Part shown: in pieces, positions 1-7,329 of the stretch
Position numbering within the stretch: position 1 is the stretch's first letter
How the letters are laid out: every line of letters begins with the position of its first letter
DNA from: a virus
Strand: one strand, 5' to 3'
IMG/VR virus record: IMGVR_UViG_3300025872_000070
Coordinates: 1-55,668 of that record
DNA length: 55,668 bases
Made by a program: the position numbers and the translations under genes
The notes under the pieces: generated by a model
What the model was told of the DNA's origin: nothing
The model's database searches: none
The model's input: the letters and a program-made list of their open reading frames with translations, nothing else

Positions 1-24
1 ATATTGTATACCTGAGACGTAGGA

Positions 25-252
25 CTACGACTCATCTAAAATAAAAACTACATTTATCCCTGAAAAATTTAAAATAAACTTGTCGGTTCCTTTTTTATTT
101 TTGGTAAGAAGTTTTTGAAATTTTTCGAAACGCTCTTTTTTCAATTCATATACTAGGGTACCATTACCATCCGGACATATATTTTCAATAGCATCACATA
201 CAAGTGCAAACTTGGATATTAACTCGTTATAATTTTCATTAGTTTTTTCCAT
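25..252 (-). CDS. hypothetical protein, 75 aa
   Basis: I do not recognise this protein. It is a small, mostly polar and lysine-rich ORF with a hydrophobic stretch near the C-terminus (INVVFIL). It starts with ATG at 252 and ends with TAG. It is the last of a leftward run of short genes and overlaps the upstream 219-401 gene by 34 nt, the usual compact arrangement here. No signal peptide or metal-binding motif is visible. Codon use matches its neighbours. Function unknown; the call as a gene rests on position, strand and the tight packing. Confidence 0.6.
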   Translation of the reverse strand: MEKTNENYNELISKFALVCDAIENICPDGNGTLVYELKKERFEKFQKLLTKNKKGTDKFILNFSGINVVFILDES

Positions 253-401
253 AAACTAACCTTTTTTGGTTTTGTGGGTATGATATCCTCTTTATTGTAT
301 TTTTTAATTAGATTGATGAAATTTTCTTTTTCAACATCTAATTCAACTCTATCTTTATTTTTTTCCTTCTCCAGCCAATTTAGATATTTCTGATTGTTCA
401 T
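219..401 (-). CDS. hypothetical protein, 60 aa
   Basis: Short lysine- and glutamate-rich protein (begins MNNQKYLNWLEKEK), probably helical, with a basic C-terminus (KVSLWKKLMKIITS). The frame stays open upstream to a TTG at 416, but the ATG at 401 is the better start. It overlaps the end of the 355-795 gene by 47 nt and the start of the 25-252 gene by 34 nt. Double overlaps this long lower confidence, but the frame is free of stops and carries normal phage codon use. No function can be assigned. Confidence 0.45.
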   Translation of the reverse strand: MNNQKYLNWLEKEKNKDRVELDVEKENFINLIKKYNKEDIIPTKPKKVSLWKKLMKIITS

Positions 402-795
402 AATCTTTATCTTCAAGTTTCAATTTAGATACTTTAATTTCGAATTTCAAATTTTTAAGCGATTCTAAAGGAGTTTTTTCAAATAAAACTTTAAGTTCTT
501 CAACCTTTTTTTCGAATAAGATATTTTTTTCTTCTCTTTCTATATTGTATTTGATTAAACTTTTGATATTATCTATTGAAATATTCAATTCAGATTCATC
601 CATCTTGGAAAGAAAAGAAAATAAACGTTCATTTGGACTTTGTGACTCTTGTTCAAAAACTTTTTCTTCGTTTATATATTTTTTTGGTAGTTTCCAACTT
701 GTAGGAAATAATATATCAAACGAAATAAAATCCTCCAATTTTCTAACTGATTGTAGGTATGGGAATAAACCCGAAAATTCTGTAAATATACTCAT
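355..795 (-). CDS. hypothetical protein, 146 aa
   Basis: Not recognised. The N-terminal third is mixed hydrophobic (MSIFTEFSGLFPYLQSVRK); the rest is charged and predicted helical, with a possible coiled coil over about residues 75-135. Its ATG overlaps the stop codon of the upstream 59-aa membrane protein (TTATGAG), which suggests translational coupling. No membrane segment or cysteine motif is seen. It belongs to the leftward cluster of small genes that includes the histone H1-like gene. Confidence 0.65.
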   Translation of the reverse strand: MSIFTEFSGLFPYLQSVRKLEDFISFDILFPTSWKLPKKYINEEKVFEQESQSPNERLFSFLSKMDESELNISIDNIKSLIKYNIEREEKNILFEKKVEELKVLFEKTPLESLKNLKFEIKVSKLKLEDKDYEQSEISKLAGEGKK

Positions 796-971
796 AACTT
801 AATAATGTACGTAATAATGTATGATAATGCTAAATTCAAAAATAGAAGTTCTCTCTTGGTAATACTAAATGTGTTTTCACCAAAGAGAGAACTTATAAAT
901 TTTATAGAAATTCTTAGAACGAAAAAAATAGAAAATATTAAAATAAAAAATATTATATTTTCGTAATACAT
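792..971 (-). CDS. small membrane protein, 59 aa
   Basis: Read directly from the sequence. ATG at 971, TGA at 792-794. The N-terminal half is a strongly hydrophobic helix (IIFFILIFSIFFVLRI); a second hydrophobic stretch (LLFLNLALSYIITYII) ends the protein, so two membrane segments joined by a short polar loop are likely. The TGA shares bases with the ATG of the next gene at 795, and the start lies 4 nt after the histone-like gene stops, so the three form one translated unit. Function unknown; a holin-like or membrane-modifying role is possible, but only size and topology suggest it. Confidence 0.6.
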   Translation of the reverse strand: MYYENIIFFILIFSIFFVLRISIKFISSLFGENTFSITKRELLFLNLALSYIITYIIKL

Positions 972-975
972 TTTT

Positions 976-1149
976 TTAATCTTTTTTTCTTTCTTCTAAA
1001 ATTTCCAACCTGAACGATTGTAGAAGTGACTTCAAATCTTGTGCAGTTTTTCTTGCTCTTGTACCGGCACTTTTGTTACCATTGTAGAATTTTCCTGCAT
1101 CTACCGCTAATTGTTCAGTAAGTTTTTTGATACTTTCTAAAGTTTGCAT
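976..1149 (-). CDS. histone H1-like (Hc1-type) DNA-binding protein, 57 aa
   Basis: Read directly from the sequence: ATG at 1149, TAA at 976-978. The protein begins MQTLESIKKLTEQLAVDAGK, then carries NGNKSAGTRARK, a helix (DLKSLLQSFRLEI) and a charged tail. The NK-AGTRARK core followed by a leucine-rich helix is the hallmark of the short histone H1-like proteins found across Bacteroidota (Hc1 family), which bind DNA and compact the nucleoid. In a phage it could coat or condense phage DNA or disturb the host nucleoid; that part is inference. Length and layout match the bacterial family. It sits 4 nt upstream of the small membrane protein gene. Confidence 0.75.
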   Translation of the reverse strand: MQTLESIKKLTEQLAVDAGKFYNGNKSAGTRARKTAQDLKSLLQSFRLEILEERKKD

Positions 1150-1216
1150 TTTTCAATTTTTTATTGTTTATGATACTCAAATAATAACTTTTTTGAAAAT
1201 GAAGTAAATGTTTTTT

Positions 1217-1684
1217 TTAACTTTTCAACGCAAAATCCAAAGATTTGTATATCGACACAATCATTTCTAAATCAAATTTTGTAAATGATTTATTTGTGTC
1301 AAACAAATCTTCAAAGTAATTCACCATTGAATTCCTAACCAAAAGGTCTTTTTGTGAATAAAATATTTCTTGAAAGAAGTTTTCAAAATATTCTTTATGT
1401 TCTCCTAGTTCTTTGAACATAATATTCTCTTTTCTGAAACCATCTATATTTTTGACCCAACACCAAGAAAAATGACTTTCATTATCTTCTTGAGTCATTG
1501 TAATATTTGTTTCAGATTTATTACTATTATCTCCGAGATATGTTTCCATTACTAAAATGGATAGCGATAAACAAAAATCTAAAAATAATTCTAGTTTTTC
1601 AGGTAAAATGTTGTTAGCCTTTAACCATTTATCAACATCCTCAGGATTTATAGGTACCGTTAGGTAATTGAAGAACTTATCCAT
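1217..1684 (-). CDS. hypothetical acidic protein, 155 aa
   Basis: Not recognised. A 155-aa soluble-looking protein that is acidic and rich in aromatic residues (for example ESHFSWCWVKNIDGF), predicted mixed helical, with no signal peptide or membrane segment. ATG at 1684, with a 67-nt spacer to the histone-like gene downstream. Codon use resembles neighbouring genes. No homologous family comes to mind. Confidence 0.7.
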   Translation of the reverse strand: MDKFFNYLTVPINPEDVDKWLKANNILPEKLELFLDFCLSLSILVMETYLGDNSNKSETNITMTQEDNESHFSWCWVKNIDGFRKENIMFKELGEHKEYFENFFQEIFYSQKDLLVRNSMVNYFEDLFDTNKSFTKFDLEMIVSIYKSLDFALKS

Positions 1685-1734
1685 AGATTTTTTTTCTATT
1701 GATAAATGATAGAAATAAAACTCAAAAAAGTATA

Positions 1735-3468
1735 TTATTGAGTTTTTTTATCGTAAGAAAAAAGTTGACTCATTCTTTTGAATTCCTCGTCCAATTTTTG
1801 TTTGTTTTTTGGATTTTCAGATTCTAATTTCATCATAAGTTTTTCTCCCGCATCTTCACCAGATTTATCTTGAATAATTGGTTGAGGGGCTTTATTGTAA
1901 GCTTTCCTCTTTATTTTACCCAAAAGATTATCTTTTCTTATTTTATTTCTTTTTTTATTAACCGGTGTCTCAACCGCGTTTGCCCATTCAGGGTTATTTC
2001 CCGTTTCAGAAGAACCCTCTATATTTTTAGTTACCCATTCTTCATTTGGATGGATTTCATCATAATCTAAATTTTCCAAGCCAGCGGCTGTTAAATTATC
2101 TGTATAATCTTTAACAGCGTCTGAAGGAACATAAGCTTTTTTGGACATCTTAGCCAACTCTCCATTTCCTTGTGGAAAATTTTTAGGTTCCATTGAGTAT
2201 TCACCTTTAGAACCATCTTTTAAATAATCTTTCATTTTTTTTGTAACTGACTTAAGATAATCCTCATTTTCTTTACCCGAAGCATCGAAAGCTTGTTTAT
2301 ATTTTTTCAAACCCTTAACTGACTCTGATGTTTTGATGTTATTTTTCACTTTTTTAGTTTCTTCTTCGTTAATTATATTTTCAATTAAAGTAATCAATTC
2401 ATTTTCTGTTAATGATATACTTTCTTTGACTTTAGCTTTCCCTTTTCCTTTCCATCCCTGTTTTGCTCGTTTAGCAAAATAAAGTTCACTCATTTTTTTT
2501 CTAATTGACATTGGTACTTTTTGACCTTTGTCTTTATAAGATTCAGATTTTTTCTTAAGTGATTTGATTTCTGTGTTTATTTGTTCTATTGTCTTATCTG
2601 CGTGTTCACCTGTTTTTTCAACCTCAACATCACCTTCCCATTTCTCTACAACAGGATATTTACTTCCACATTCAACACATTCTTTCTCATTTAAATCGGA
2701 CGTATCTGTATATGTTTTATCACCTAATTTGAATTTTCCACCTTTGGGGGTATCTTTCAACTTTTTAGTAAAAGCATTTCCTTCTTCTACTTCTAACTCG
2801 AAATTTTCTTCACCTTCTGAATTTTTATTTTTTCTATTCCACTTGTAAATAGGATAAAAGTTTTCGTCTGAATAATCTTCATCATTACTTATAAATTTTA
2901 TTTCTTCACTATCAAAACCTTCACCGAGTTCAGACACTCCAGCGTATTCTTTATGTTTTTTACAAGCCACCGAATCTTCCCCTTCTTCTTTACATACTTT
3001 GGTGACCTTTGACATCATATCATCTTCACCTTCAGCAACGTAATCAAATTCTTGATACTCAGGAAATTTACCAACCTCTTCACTTTCACTCATATCAGAT
3101 TTCCATCCACATTCACTACATTCTCCTTCATAAATCATACCACCACATTCACTACATTCAGTTTTACCTTCAAAAATATCTCCAAATTCCCAATCTTGTT
3201 CAGATTCATCATCATTTTTAGTTGGTAATACATATGGTTCATCTTCTTGGTGTTTTGAATGTTTTTTTCCAAGATGTTTTTTAACAAACTTTTCCATATC
3301 TTCCGGTGTAAAATCCCCAAAGGTAGGATGTGTATCTTCCATACCACCTAAATCTTCTTCTAATCCTTTTTTGATATTAGATTTTAACTTATCAGCTTTT
3401 TCTTCTAAAGTTTCGTTAAGAACCTTGTTAATAATTTTTTCGATATTAACTTTATGTGATGGTTTCAT
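1735..3468 (-). CDS. large acidic protein with zinc-ribbon motifs, probable virion or head-core protein
   Basis: 577 aa, highly charged, rich in Glu, Lys and Asp. Around residues 100-126 there are two CSECG pairs (CSECGGMIYEGECSECG), a likely zinc ribbon; a lone CVECG follows near residue 262. Residues about 345-365 contain a hydrophobic helical motif (LTENELITLIENIINEE) of a kind I associate with structural proteins of large marine myoviruses. The N-terminus (MKPSHKVNIEKIINKVLNE) is also amphipathic. A candidate late-promoter motif sits 15 nt upstream. Function is unproven; a scaffold, core or packaged protein fits the charge and context. Confidence 0.65.
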   Translation of the reverse strand: MKPSHKVNIEKIINKVLNETLEEKADKLKSNIKKGLEEDLGGMEDTHPTFGDFTPEDMEKFVKKHLGKKHSKHQEDEPYVLPTKNDDESEQDWEFGDIFEGKTECSECGGMIYEGECSECGWKSDMSESEEVGKFPEYQEFDYVAEGEDDMMSKVTKVCKEEGEDSVACKKHKEYAGVSELGEGFDSEEIKFISNDEDYSDENFYPIYKWNRKNKNSEGEENFELEVEEGNAFTKKLKDTPKGGKFKLGDKTYTDTSDLNEKECVECGSKYPVVEKWEGDVEVEKTGEHADKTIEQINTEIKSLKKKSESYKDKGQKVPMSIRKKMSELYFAKRAKQGWKGKGKAKVKESISLTENELITLIENIINEEETKKVKNNIKTSESVKGLKKYKQAFDASGKENEDYLKSVTKKMKDYLKDGSKGEYSMEPKNFPQGNGELAKMSKKAYVPSDAVKDYTDNLTAAGLENLDYDEIHPNEEWVTKNIEGSSETGNNPEWANAVETPVNKKRNKIRKDNLLGKIKRKAYNKAPQPIIQDKSGEDAGEKLMMKLESENPKNKQKLDEEFKRMSQLFSYDKKTQ

Positions 3469-3483
3469 ATTATAGTTTTTTTA

Positions 3484-3491
3484 TATAAATA
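3484..3491 (-). promoter_or_regulatory. TATTTATA motif, candidate phage promoter
   Basis: TATTTATA on the coding strand, 15 nt ahead of the ATG at 3468. One of about sixteen copies near gene starts. Confidence 0.45.
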
Positions 3492-3501
3492 TTTAGTTTT
3501 T

Positions 3502-4149
3502 TTAAATTATATACCCCAATTCAAAAGCAACGATGTTTTTTACAACATTTTCACTGACATTGTATTTTTTACTTACATTGGTTATAGCTTTTTTGAAATC
3601 TTCACTTTCAAAAATTTTAAGAGCTTTAATATCTCCTTGATTACAATAAGGAAAAGTTTTACATTTCTTTTTTACTTGTACAAACTTTCCACCTGGTATT
3701 TGTGTTTTAGAAGCGCCTTTCCAATCTTTTTTCGAAGTGGATTTTGCCCAAATTTTAGGACCTGAATATTGTCCCGATGAACTTGCTCCAGTTGCTTCTT
3801 TTGTTTCAACTTTTTTTGTTTTATTTTTAGGTTCAGAAAAAAGAGGTTGAGAGTATTGTCCTGAACCACCTGATGCTGTAGCTTCTTTAGATTCTGTTTT
3901 TCCAATACTTGTAATTTTACCAATAGGTTTATTCATTTTTGTTTTGGAAACCAAGTTTTTTGTATTAGATTTTTTCATTGTGTTTCTAATTATAGGATTT
4001 TCAACATTTATTTCTTCGTTTTGAGGTAAAGATTTAATGAACTCGTCACTTGTTTTGAGTCCTTCTATACCTTGATTATAGATACCTGATTTAGCAAACT
4101 CTGATTTCATAGTATTTCTCAGGTTATTTGATAACGAAGATGAGTTCAT
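3502..4149 (-). CDS. putative virion-associated protein, 215 aa
   Basis: Not matched to a known family. The N-terminal half is Ser/Thr/Asn/Lys-rich and low in complexity. It has two similar segments, KEATASGGSGQYSQP and KEATGASSSGQYSGP, at about residues 88-125, an internal duplication. The C-terminal 60 residues look folded (CKTFPYCNQGDIKAL, then helices ending VAFELGYII). The TATTTATA motif 5 nt upstream and the neighbouring large acidic gene suggest late expression as a minor virion or core protein. Confidence 0.6.
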   Translation of the reverse strand: MNSSSLSNNLRNTMKSEFAKSGIYNQGIEGLKTSDEFIKSLPQNEEINVENPIIRNTMKKSNTKNLVSKTKMNKPIGKITSIGKTESKEATASGGSGQYSQPLFSEPKNKTKKVETKEATGASSSGQYSGPKIWAKSTSKKDWKGASKTQIPGGKFVQVKKKCKTFPYCNQGDIKALKIFESEDFKKAITNVSKKYNVSENVVKNIVAFELGYII

Positions 4150-4154
4150 AATCT

Positions 4155-4162
4155 TATAAATA
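4155..4162 (-). promoter_or_regulatory. TATTTATA motif, candidate phage promoter
   Basis: TATTTATA on the coding strand, 5 nt ahead of the ATG at 4149; its position makes a nearly leaderless mRNA likely if it acts as a -10 element. Confidence 0.45.
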
Positions 4163-4164
4163 CT

Positions 4165-4578
4165 TTATTTAAGTAAAATGATAGAAACTATTACACCAAA
4201 TAAAAAACAGGATGTATACGTTGTAATTTTATTTCGGTTTTGAAGTTTTTCCAATCTTAATTCTACTTTATTAGTATAATCTTGTAATGTATTAAATTTT
4301 TCTGTTTGTAAATTTATTGAACTTATAAAATTTTTTTGTTTGTTATTTAAAGTTAGAATAACCGAATCTTTCATTATTATTTTTTTCTCCAACTCAAAAA
4401 TTTCTTTTTCTGAAAAAAGTAATTGATTCCTTGCAGAATCACCACGCAACAAATCTTGTGTAATTTTTTTTACAACGCTTACAGGAAAACATTTCAAATC
4501 TTTATTACTTATACCTGTTTGTGAAAAAGCTGTCCAACTGATTAGTATTGAAATTATTAACGCGATTAATTTTTTCAT
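4165..4578 (-). CDS. exported coiled-coil protein, o-spanin-like partner
   Basis: 137 aa. Residues 1-20 are a clear signal peptide (MKKLIALIISILISW, then AFSQ), with the Ala-Phe-Ser-Gln cleavage context typical of Bacteroidota; there is no lipobox cysteine. The middle is charged and coiled-coil prone (about residues 45-115). The extreme C-terminus is a hydrophobic segment (FLFGVIVSIILLK). The start codon lies inside the upstream gene, which encodes a short membrane-anchored coiled-coil protein. This nested pair mirrors Rz/Rz1 spanins, which fuse the inner and outer membranes at lysis. The spanin role is inferred from topology and gene overlap. Confidence 0.55.
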   Translation of the reverse strand: MKKLIALIISILISWTAFSQTGISNKDLKCFPVSVVKKITQDLLRGDSARNQLLFSEKEIFELEKKIIMKDSVILTLNNKQKNFISSINLQTEKFNTLQDYTNKVELRLEKLQNRNKITTYTSCFLFGVIVSIILLK

Positions 4579-4822
4579 AATATTCTTTTGTTAATTGATT
4601 TTTATCTAATTTAATTTTGATGATATTTTCATCAATTGATAACATTTTTTTATTGTAATCATATAATATTGAATCTAATTTTTTTTGACTGGATTCTATA
4701 TTTTTCAGAACGTAATTTATTGAATCTATTTTATTACTTTCTTGTTTTTTAGGTAATAAGTCCTTACTGAAAGTATTCCAACAAATTAATATTATTAACA
4801 ATAATAATAACACCAAATTCAT
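4505..4822 (-). CDS. membrane-anchored coiled-coil protein, i-spanin-like
   Basis: 105 aa from the ATG at 4822; an in-frame GTG at 4849 would add nine residues and overlap the upstream gene by 11 nt. The first 18 residues are a membrane anchor (MNLVLLLLLIILICW), followed by a charged, heptad-like region up to the C-terminus. The last 74 nt overlap the start of the exported partner gene downstream. A short N-terminal anchor with a periplasmic coiled coil and an embedded second gene is the classic inner-membrane spanin arrangement. Homology was not tested. Confidence 0.55.
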   Translation of the reverse strand: MNLVLLLLLIILICWNTFSKDLLPKKQESNKIDSINYVLKNIESSQKKLDSILYDYNKKMLSIDENIIKIKLDKNQLTKEYYEKINRVNNFNTNQLDSFFTNRYK

Positions 4823-4838
4823 AATTAATATCGTATTA

Positions 4839-5471
4839 TTATTCCTCACCTGTAGTTTTTTTTCGTTGAGCCAATATTTTTGACCATTTAGATTTGAATT
4901 TATCGTAGTAACTTTTCAATTTATTAATTACTTCTAAAAAATTATCGTCCGTCTTCATCATATCTCCTTGTATATAAATTCCGTTATCTTCACCTATTGT
5001 GAAAAAAAACTCCAAGTCGAAATCAATTATTTTACCTGACCATTCTACGTTGTGTGGATAAACATTCAATTTATTAAAATCAACCAGTTCTGCCACTTCA
5101 TTCACAAATTCATCCATAGTTTCTTGAAATGCAACCTTTTCATCAACCGTAATTTGTAAATCGGTAGAATCTTTTCCGTGAAGAACAATTATTCCACCTG
5201 AGATTCTGTAAGCTTGTTTTTTATCTTTTTTTTCAGGTCCTAAATCTTCTTCCGAATCACTTTCAATATTTTTTTCTATAGACGAACCTACGTTTACTTT
5301 TTTTGTGACATCTCCGGCTAAAAGTTCATCTTCCTCTTCTTCATCTTCATCCTCAGTTATTAAATTGTGAATTTTTTTTATTCTATTTTCGTCTTCTTTG
5401 ACTAATTTACTCGATAGCATATTTTTGGATGCTTTGAGTAATTGTTTTATTTCATCATGCGAATTCTTCAT
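4839..5471 (-). CDS. conserved-looking phage protein, 210 aa, acidic linker plus folded domain
   Basis: The N-terminus (DEIKQLLKASKNMLSSKLVK) is an amphipathic helix. A very acidic stretch (EDEDEEEEDE) follows at about residues 36-47. Residues 85-210 look like a compact alpha/beta domain (YRISGGIIVLHGKDS and IDFDLEFFFTIGEDNG). There are no membrane segments. It ends 17 nt before the preferred start of the i-spanin-like gene and overlaps the amidase gene by 17 nt. I cannot name the family; a head- or core-associated role is possible. Confidence 0.65.
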   Translation of the reverse strand: MKNSHDEIKQLLKASKNMLSSKLVKEDENRIKKIHNLITEDEDEEEEDELLAGDVTKKVNVGSSIEKNIESDSEEDLGPEKKDKKQAYRISGGIIVLHGKDSTDLQITVDEKVAFQETMDEFVNEVAELVDFNKLNVYPHNVEWSGKIIDFDLEFFFTIGEDNGIYIQGDMMKTDDNFLEVINKLKSYYDKFKSKWSKILAQRKKTTGEE

Positions 5472-6060
5472 TTCCTAATAATTTATTAAATTTATCAAAA
5501 TCAAAAGCTGGTGTTACATCAGTAAAATTTGAATCAAAATTACTTCTTGTAACAATTCCCTTAATTTTTTCAATTCCGTGTATTTTTGTGTTATGTCCGA
5601 TTAACTTCTTTGTTATTGAATTTTTTTTAGTTAAATCTTTACATAAATTGGACAAACTAATCATTTGTTCCTCTTTGTAAGGTTCCCAAAAAAAATGTTC
5701 TCTCCATTTCCTATCGAATACAACACCTTTATAAATATTACCAATCCAATTAATATAATAATCCTTTAGGGGTTCTTTATTTAACCAACCTAAATTTTCT
5801 AAACATATTATTATTGAATTTTTATTTATATTTTCATCTTTGAAAATAGAGGAATATTCTTCGTCAGATAATAATTGATGGGTGATACCCTGATTAGTTA
5901 TTATATAATTTGGTATTTTGTTGTATCTACCGAAATGTCTATTTTGAAGTGAATTGAGATATTCAGGAAACTTTCTAGATGAGTTTATAAGAATAATTTG
6001 GTACTTTTTCTTATTTTTACCTTTCGGCTTGAATTCATCATATGTGACTAATGTTTTCAA
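5455..6060 (-). CDS. N-acetylmuramoyl-L-alanine amidase-fold protein, putative endolysin
   Basis: 201 aa. The order of motifs fits the type-2 amidase/T7 lysozyme fold: a beta strand ending LINSSR (residues 24-29), RHFGRYNKIPNYIITNQG (41-58), NSIIICLENLGWL (81-93), KWREHFFWEPY (118-128), IGHN (154-157) and DVTPAFDF (181-188). Such enzymes cut the amide bond between muramic acid and L-alanine during lysis. His156 and Asp181 could bind zinc, but the usual first ligand, a His in the LINSS strand, is Asn26. No ATG is available at the N-terminus; the start is TTG at 6060, 11 nt after the upstream gene. No signal peptide, so release would depend on a holin. Confidence 0.75.
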   Translation of the reverse strand: MKTLVTYDEFKPKGKNKKKYQIILINSSRKFPEYLNSLQNRHFGRYNKIPNYIITNQGITHQLLSDEEYSSIFKDENINKNSIIICLENLGWLNKEPLKDYYINWIGNIYKGVVFDRKWREHFFWEPYKEEQMISLSNLCKDLTKKNSITKKLIGHNTKIHGIEKIKGIVTRSNFDSNFTDVTPAFDFDKFNKLLGNEEFA

Positions 6061-6071
6061 AAAGGTTTTAA

Positions 6072-6968
6072 TTAAGAATTTTTAGTATAAACTAATCTTT
6101 TAACTTCCCCATCTTCGTTCAATTGAGTTTCAGATGAAACAGGAACTTCAACTATTTTTTCAACTTCTTTAATAACTTCAACTTCTTTTATCACTTCAAC
6201 AGGTACCTCAACAACTTTTTCTACTTCTTTTATTACTTCAACTTCTTTTATCACTTCAACAGGTACCTCAACAACTTTTTCAACTTCTTTAATAACTTCA
6301 ACTTCTTTTATCACTTCAACAGGTACCTCAACAACTTTTTCAACTTCTTTGATAACTTCAACTTCTTTAATAACTTCCACAACTTTATCGACAGGTACCT
6401 CAACAACTTTTTCAACTTCTTTAATAACTTCTACAGGAACTTCAACAATTTTTTCAACCTCCTTAATAACTTCTAATGGTTCTTGTTGATTTTTAATATT
6501 ATTTCCTCTTTTATCATCATACTTTATGAAAAAGTGTAACGATGTTAAAGAAATTATTGGAAGAAGACCACCTTCTAAAAAAGATAACCACCTTCTTTGG
6601 GAAGATAAATCATCGGACCCTAATGATTCCCATATTGGAAGAGTTAACTCATTCCAAGTTTTGAAGAGTTCGCTATTTACATCGATTTCTTTGAAAGAAA
6701 AATATATGTTACCAATCATTTGTATCAAGGTGACTAACCCAAACATAAACCAAACTCCACCTTTGATTCTATTTGTAACAGCAACAAGAGCGGTCATCGC
6801 AGCGACTTCTATGGCTATAGATAAGTAAATCGCCCAACTAAAAGGGTTAGCTATATCATACCAAGAAACAACGTGAGATATAGATATTATGGCAACCAAT
6901 ATGATTGGTACCAAAAACATTGACCTGTTAGGATTAATTTTAATCCATTCGAATGTATTCTTAATCAC
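6072..6968 (-). CDS. multi-pass membrane protein with long Val-Glu-Lys-Ile repeat tail
   Basis: 298 aa. Residues 1-150 contain about four hydrophobic segments (FLVPIILVAIISISHVV, WAIYLSIAIEVAAMTALVAV, WFMFGLVTLIQMIGNIYF, LLPIISLTSLHFFI). Residues about 165-280 are a tandem array of a 20-residue unit of the type EVEKVVEVPVEVIKEVEVIK. The start is GTG, overlapping the TGA of the upstream gene (GTGA). The tail alternates charge and branched residues and could form an extended or coiled rod. Its place beside the amidase and spanin-like genes suggests a holin or lysis-regulator role, but that is only contextual. Confidence 0.65.
   Translation of the reverse strand: MIKNTFEWIKINPNRSMFLVPIILVAIISISHVVSWYDIANPFSWAIYLSIAIEVAAMTALVAVTNRIKGGVWFMFGLVTLIQMIGNIYFSFKEIDVNSELFKTWNELTLPIWESLGSDDLSSQRRWLSFLEGGLLPIISLTSLHFFIKYDDKRGNNIKNQQEPLEVIKEVEKIVEVPVEVIKEVEKVVEVPVDKVVEVIKEVEVIKEVEKVVEVPVEVIKEVEVIKEVEKVVEVPVEVIKEVEVIKEVEKVVEVPVEVIKEVEVIKEVEKIVEVPVSSETQLNEDGEVKRLVYTKNS
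6141..6480 (-). repeat. tandem 60-bp repeats inside a coding region
   Basis: Blocks starting at 6181, 6241 and 6301 are almost identical over 60 bp (differences cluster in their last 20 bases), with degenerate copies on each side. Each unit encodes 20 residues. The exact period and near-identity suggest recent expansion by slippage or recombination. Confidence 0.85.
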
Positions 6969-7276
6969 TTGGATAGTTCGTTAATCTCTTTATCAATTTC
7001 AGATTGTCTGTTGACATCCAAAATTTTCCTATCTGTAGATTGAATCATTCTTTTCTCACTTTTTAAACCTTCTACTTTGATTTGAAGAATCAAATCCTTA
7101 TTTAATTCTTTGATTATTTCGTTTTGTTTAGTTATTACAAAAGAAAGCGAATCAATTCTTTTTTGTGTTTTTTTAATATATCCGTTGGTATTACACGTCT
7201 TGAAAAACGTTAATATTACAAATATGGTAACAAATCTTAATCCCCACACATCCAAAAAACTTAAAATAGTTTTCAT
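6965..7276 (-). CDS. small membrane-anchored coiled-coil protein, 103 aa
   Basis: One N-terminal hydrophobic segment (LRFVTIFVILTFF, residues 13-25), then a Cys-Asn-Thr turn and a long charged helix to the end (QNEIIKELNKDLILQIKVEG). ATG at 7276; its TGA overlaps the GTG of the next gene. The topology is again i-spanin-like, so it may be a second lysis protein or an accessory to the adjacent membrane protein. A TATTTATT motif lies 32 nt upstream. No recognised family. Confidence 0.6.
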   Translation of the reverse strand: MKTILSFLDVWGLRFVTIFVILTFFKTCNTNGYIKKTQKRIDSLSFVITKQNEIIKELNKDLILQIKVEGLKSEKRMIQSTDRKILDVNRQSEIDKEINELSK

Positions 7277-7308
7277 AGTTTTGTTTTCTAATTGATTATT
7301 CCGTAACT

Positions 7309-7316
7309 AATAAATA
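7309..7316 (-). promoter_or_regulatory. TATTTATT motif, candidate phage promoter
   Basis: TATTTATT on the coding strand in the 53-nt gap between the sigma-factor gene and the 103-aa membrane protein gene, 32 nt before the latter's ATG. Confidence 0.35.
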
Positions 7317-7329
7317 TCAAAAAAATTAA

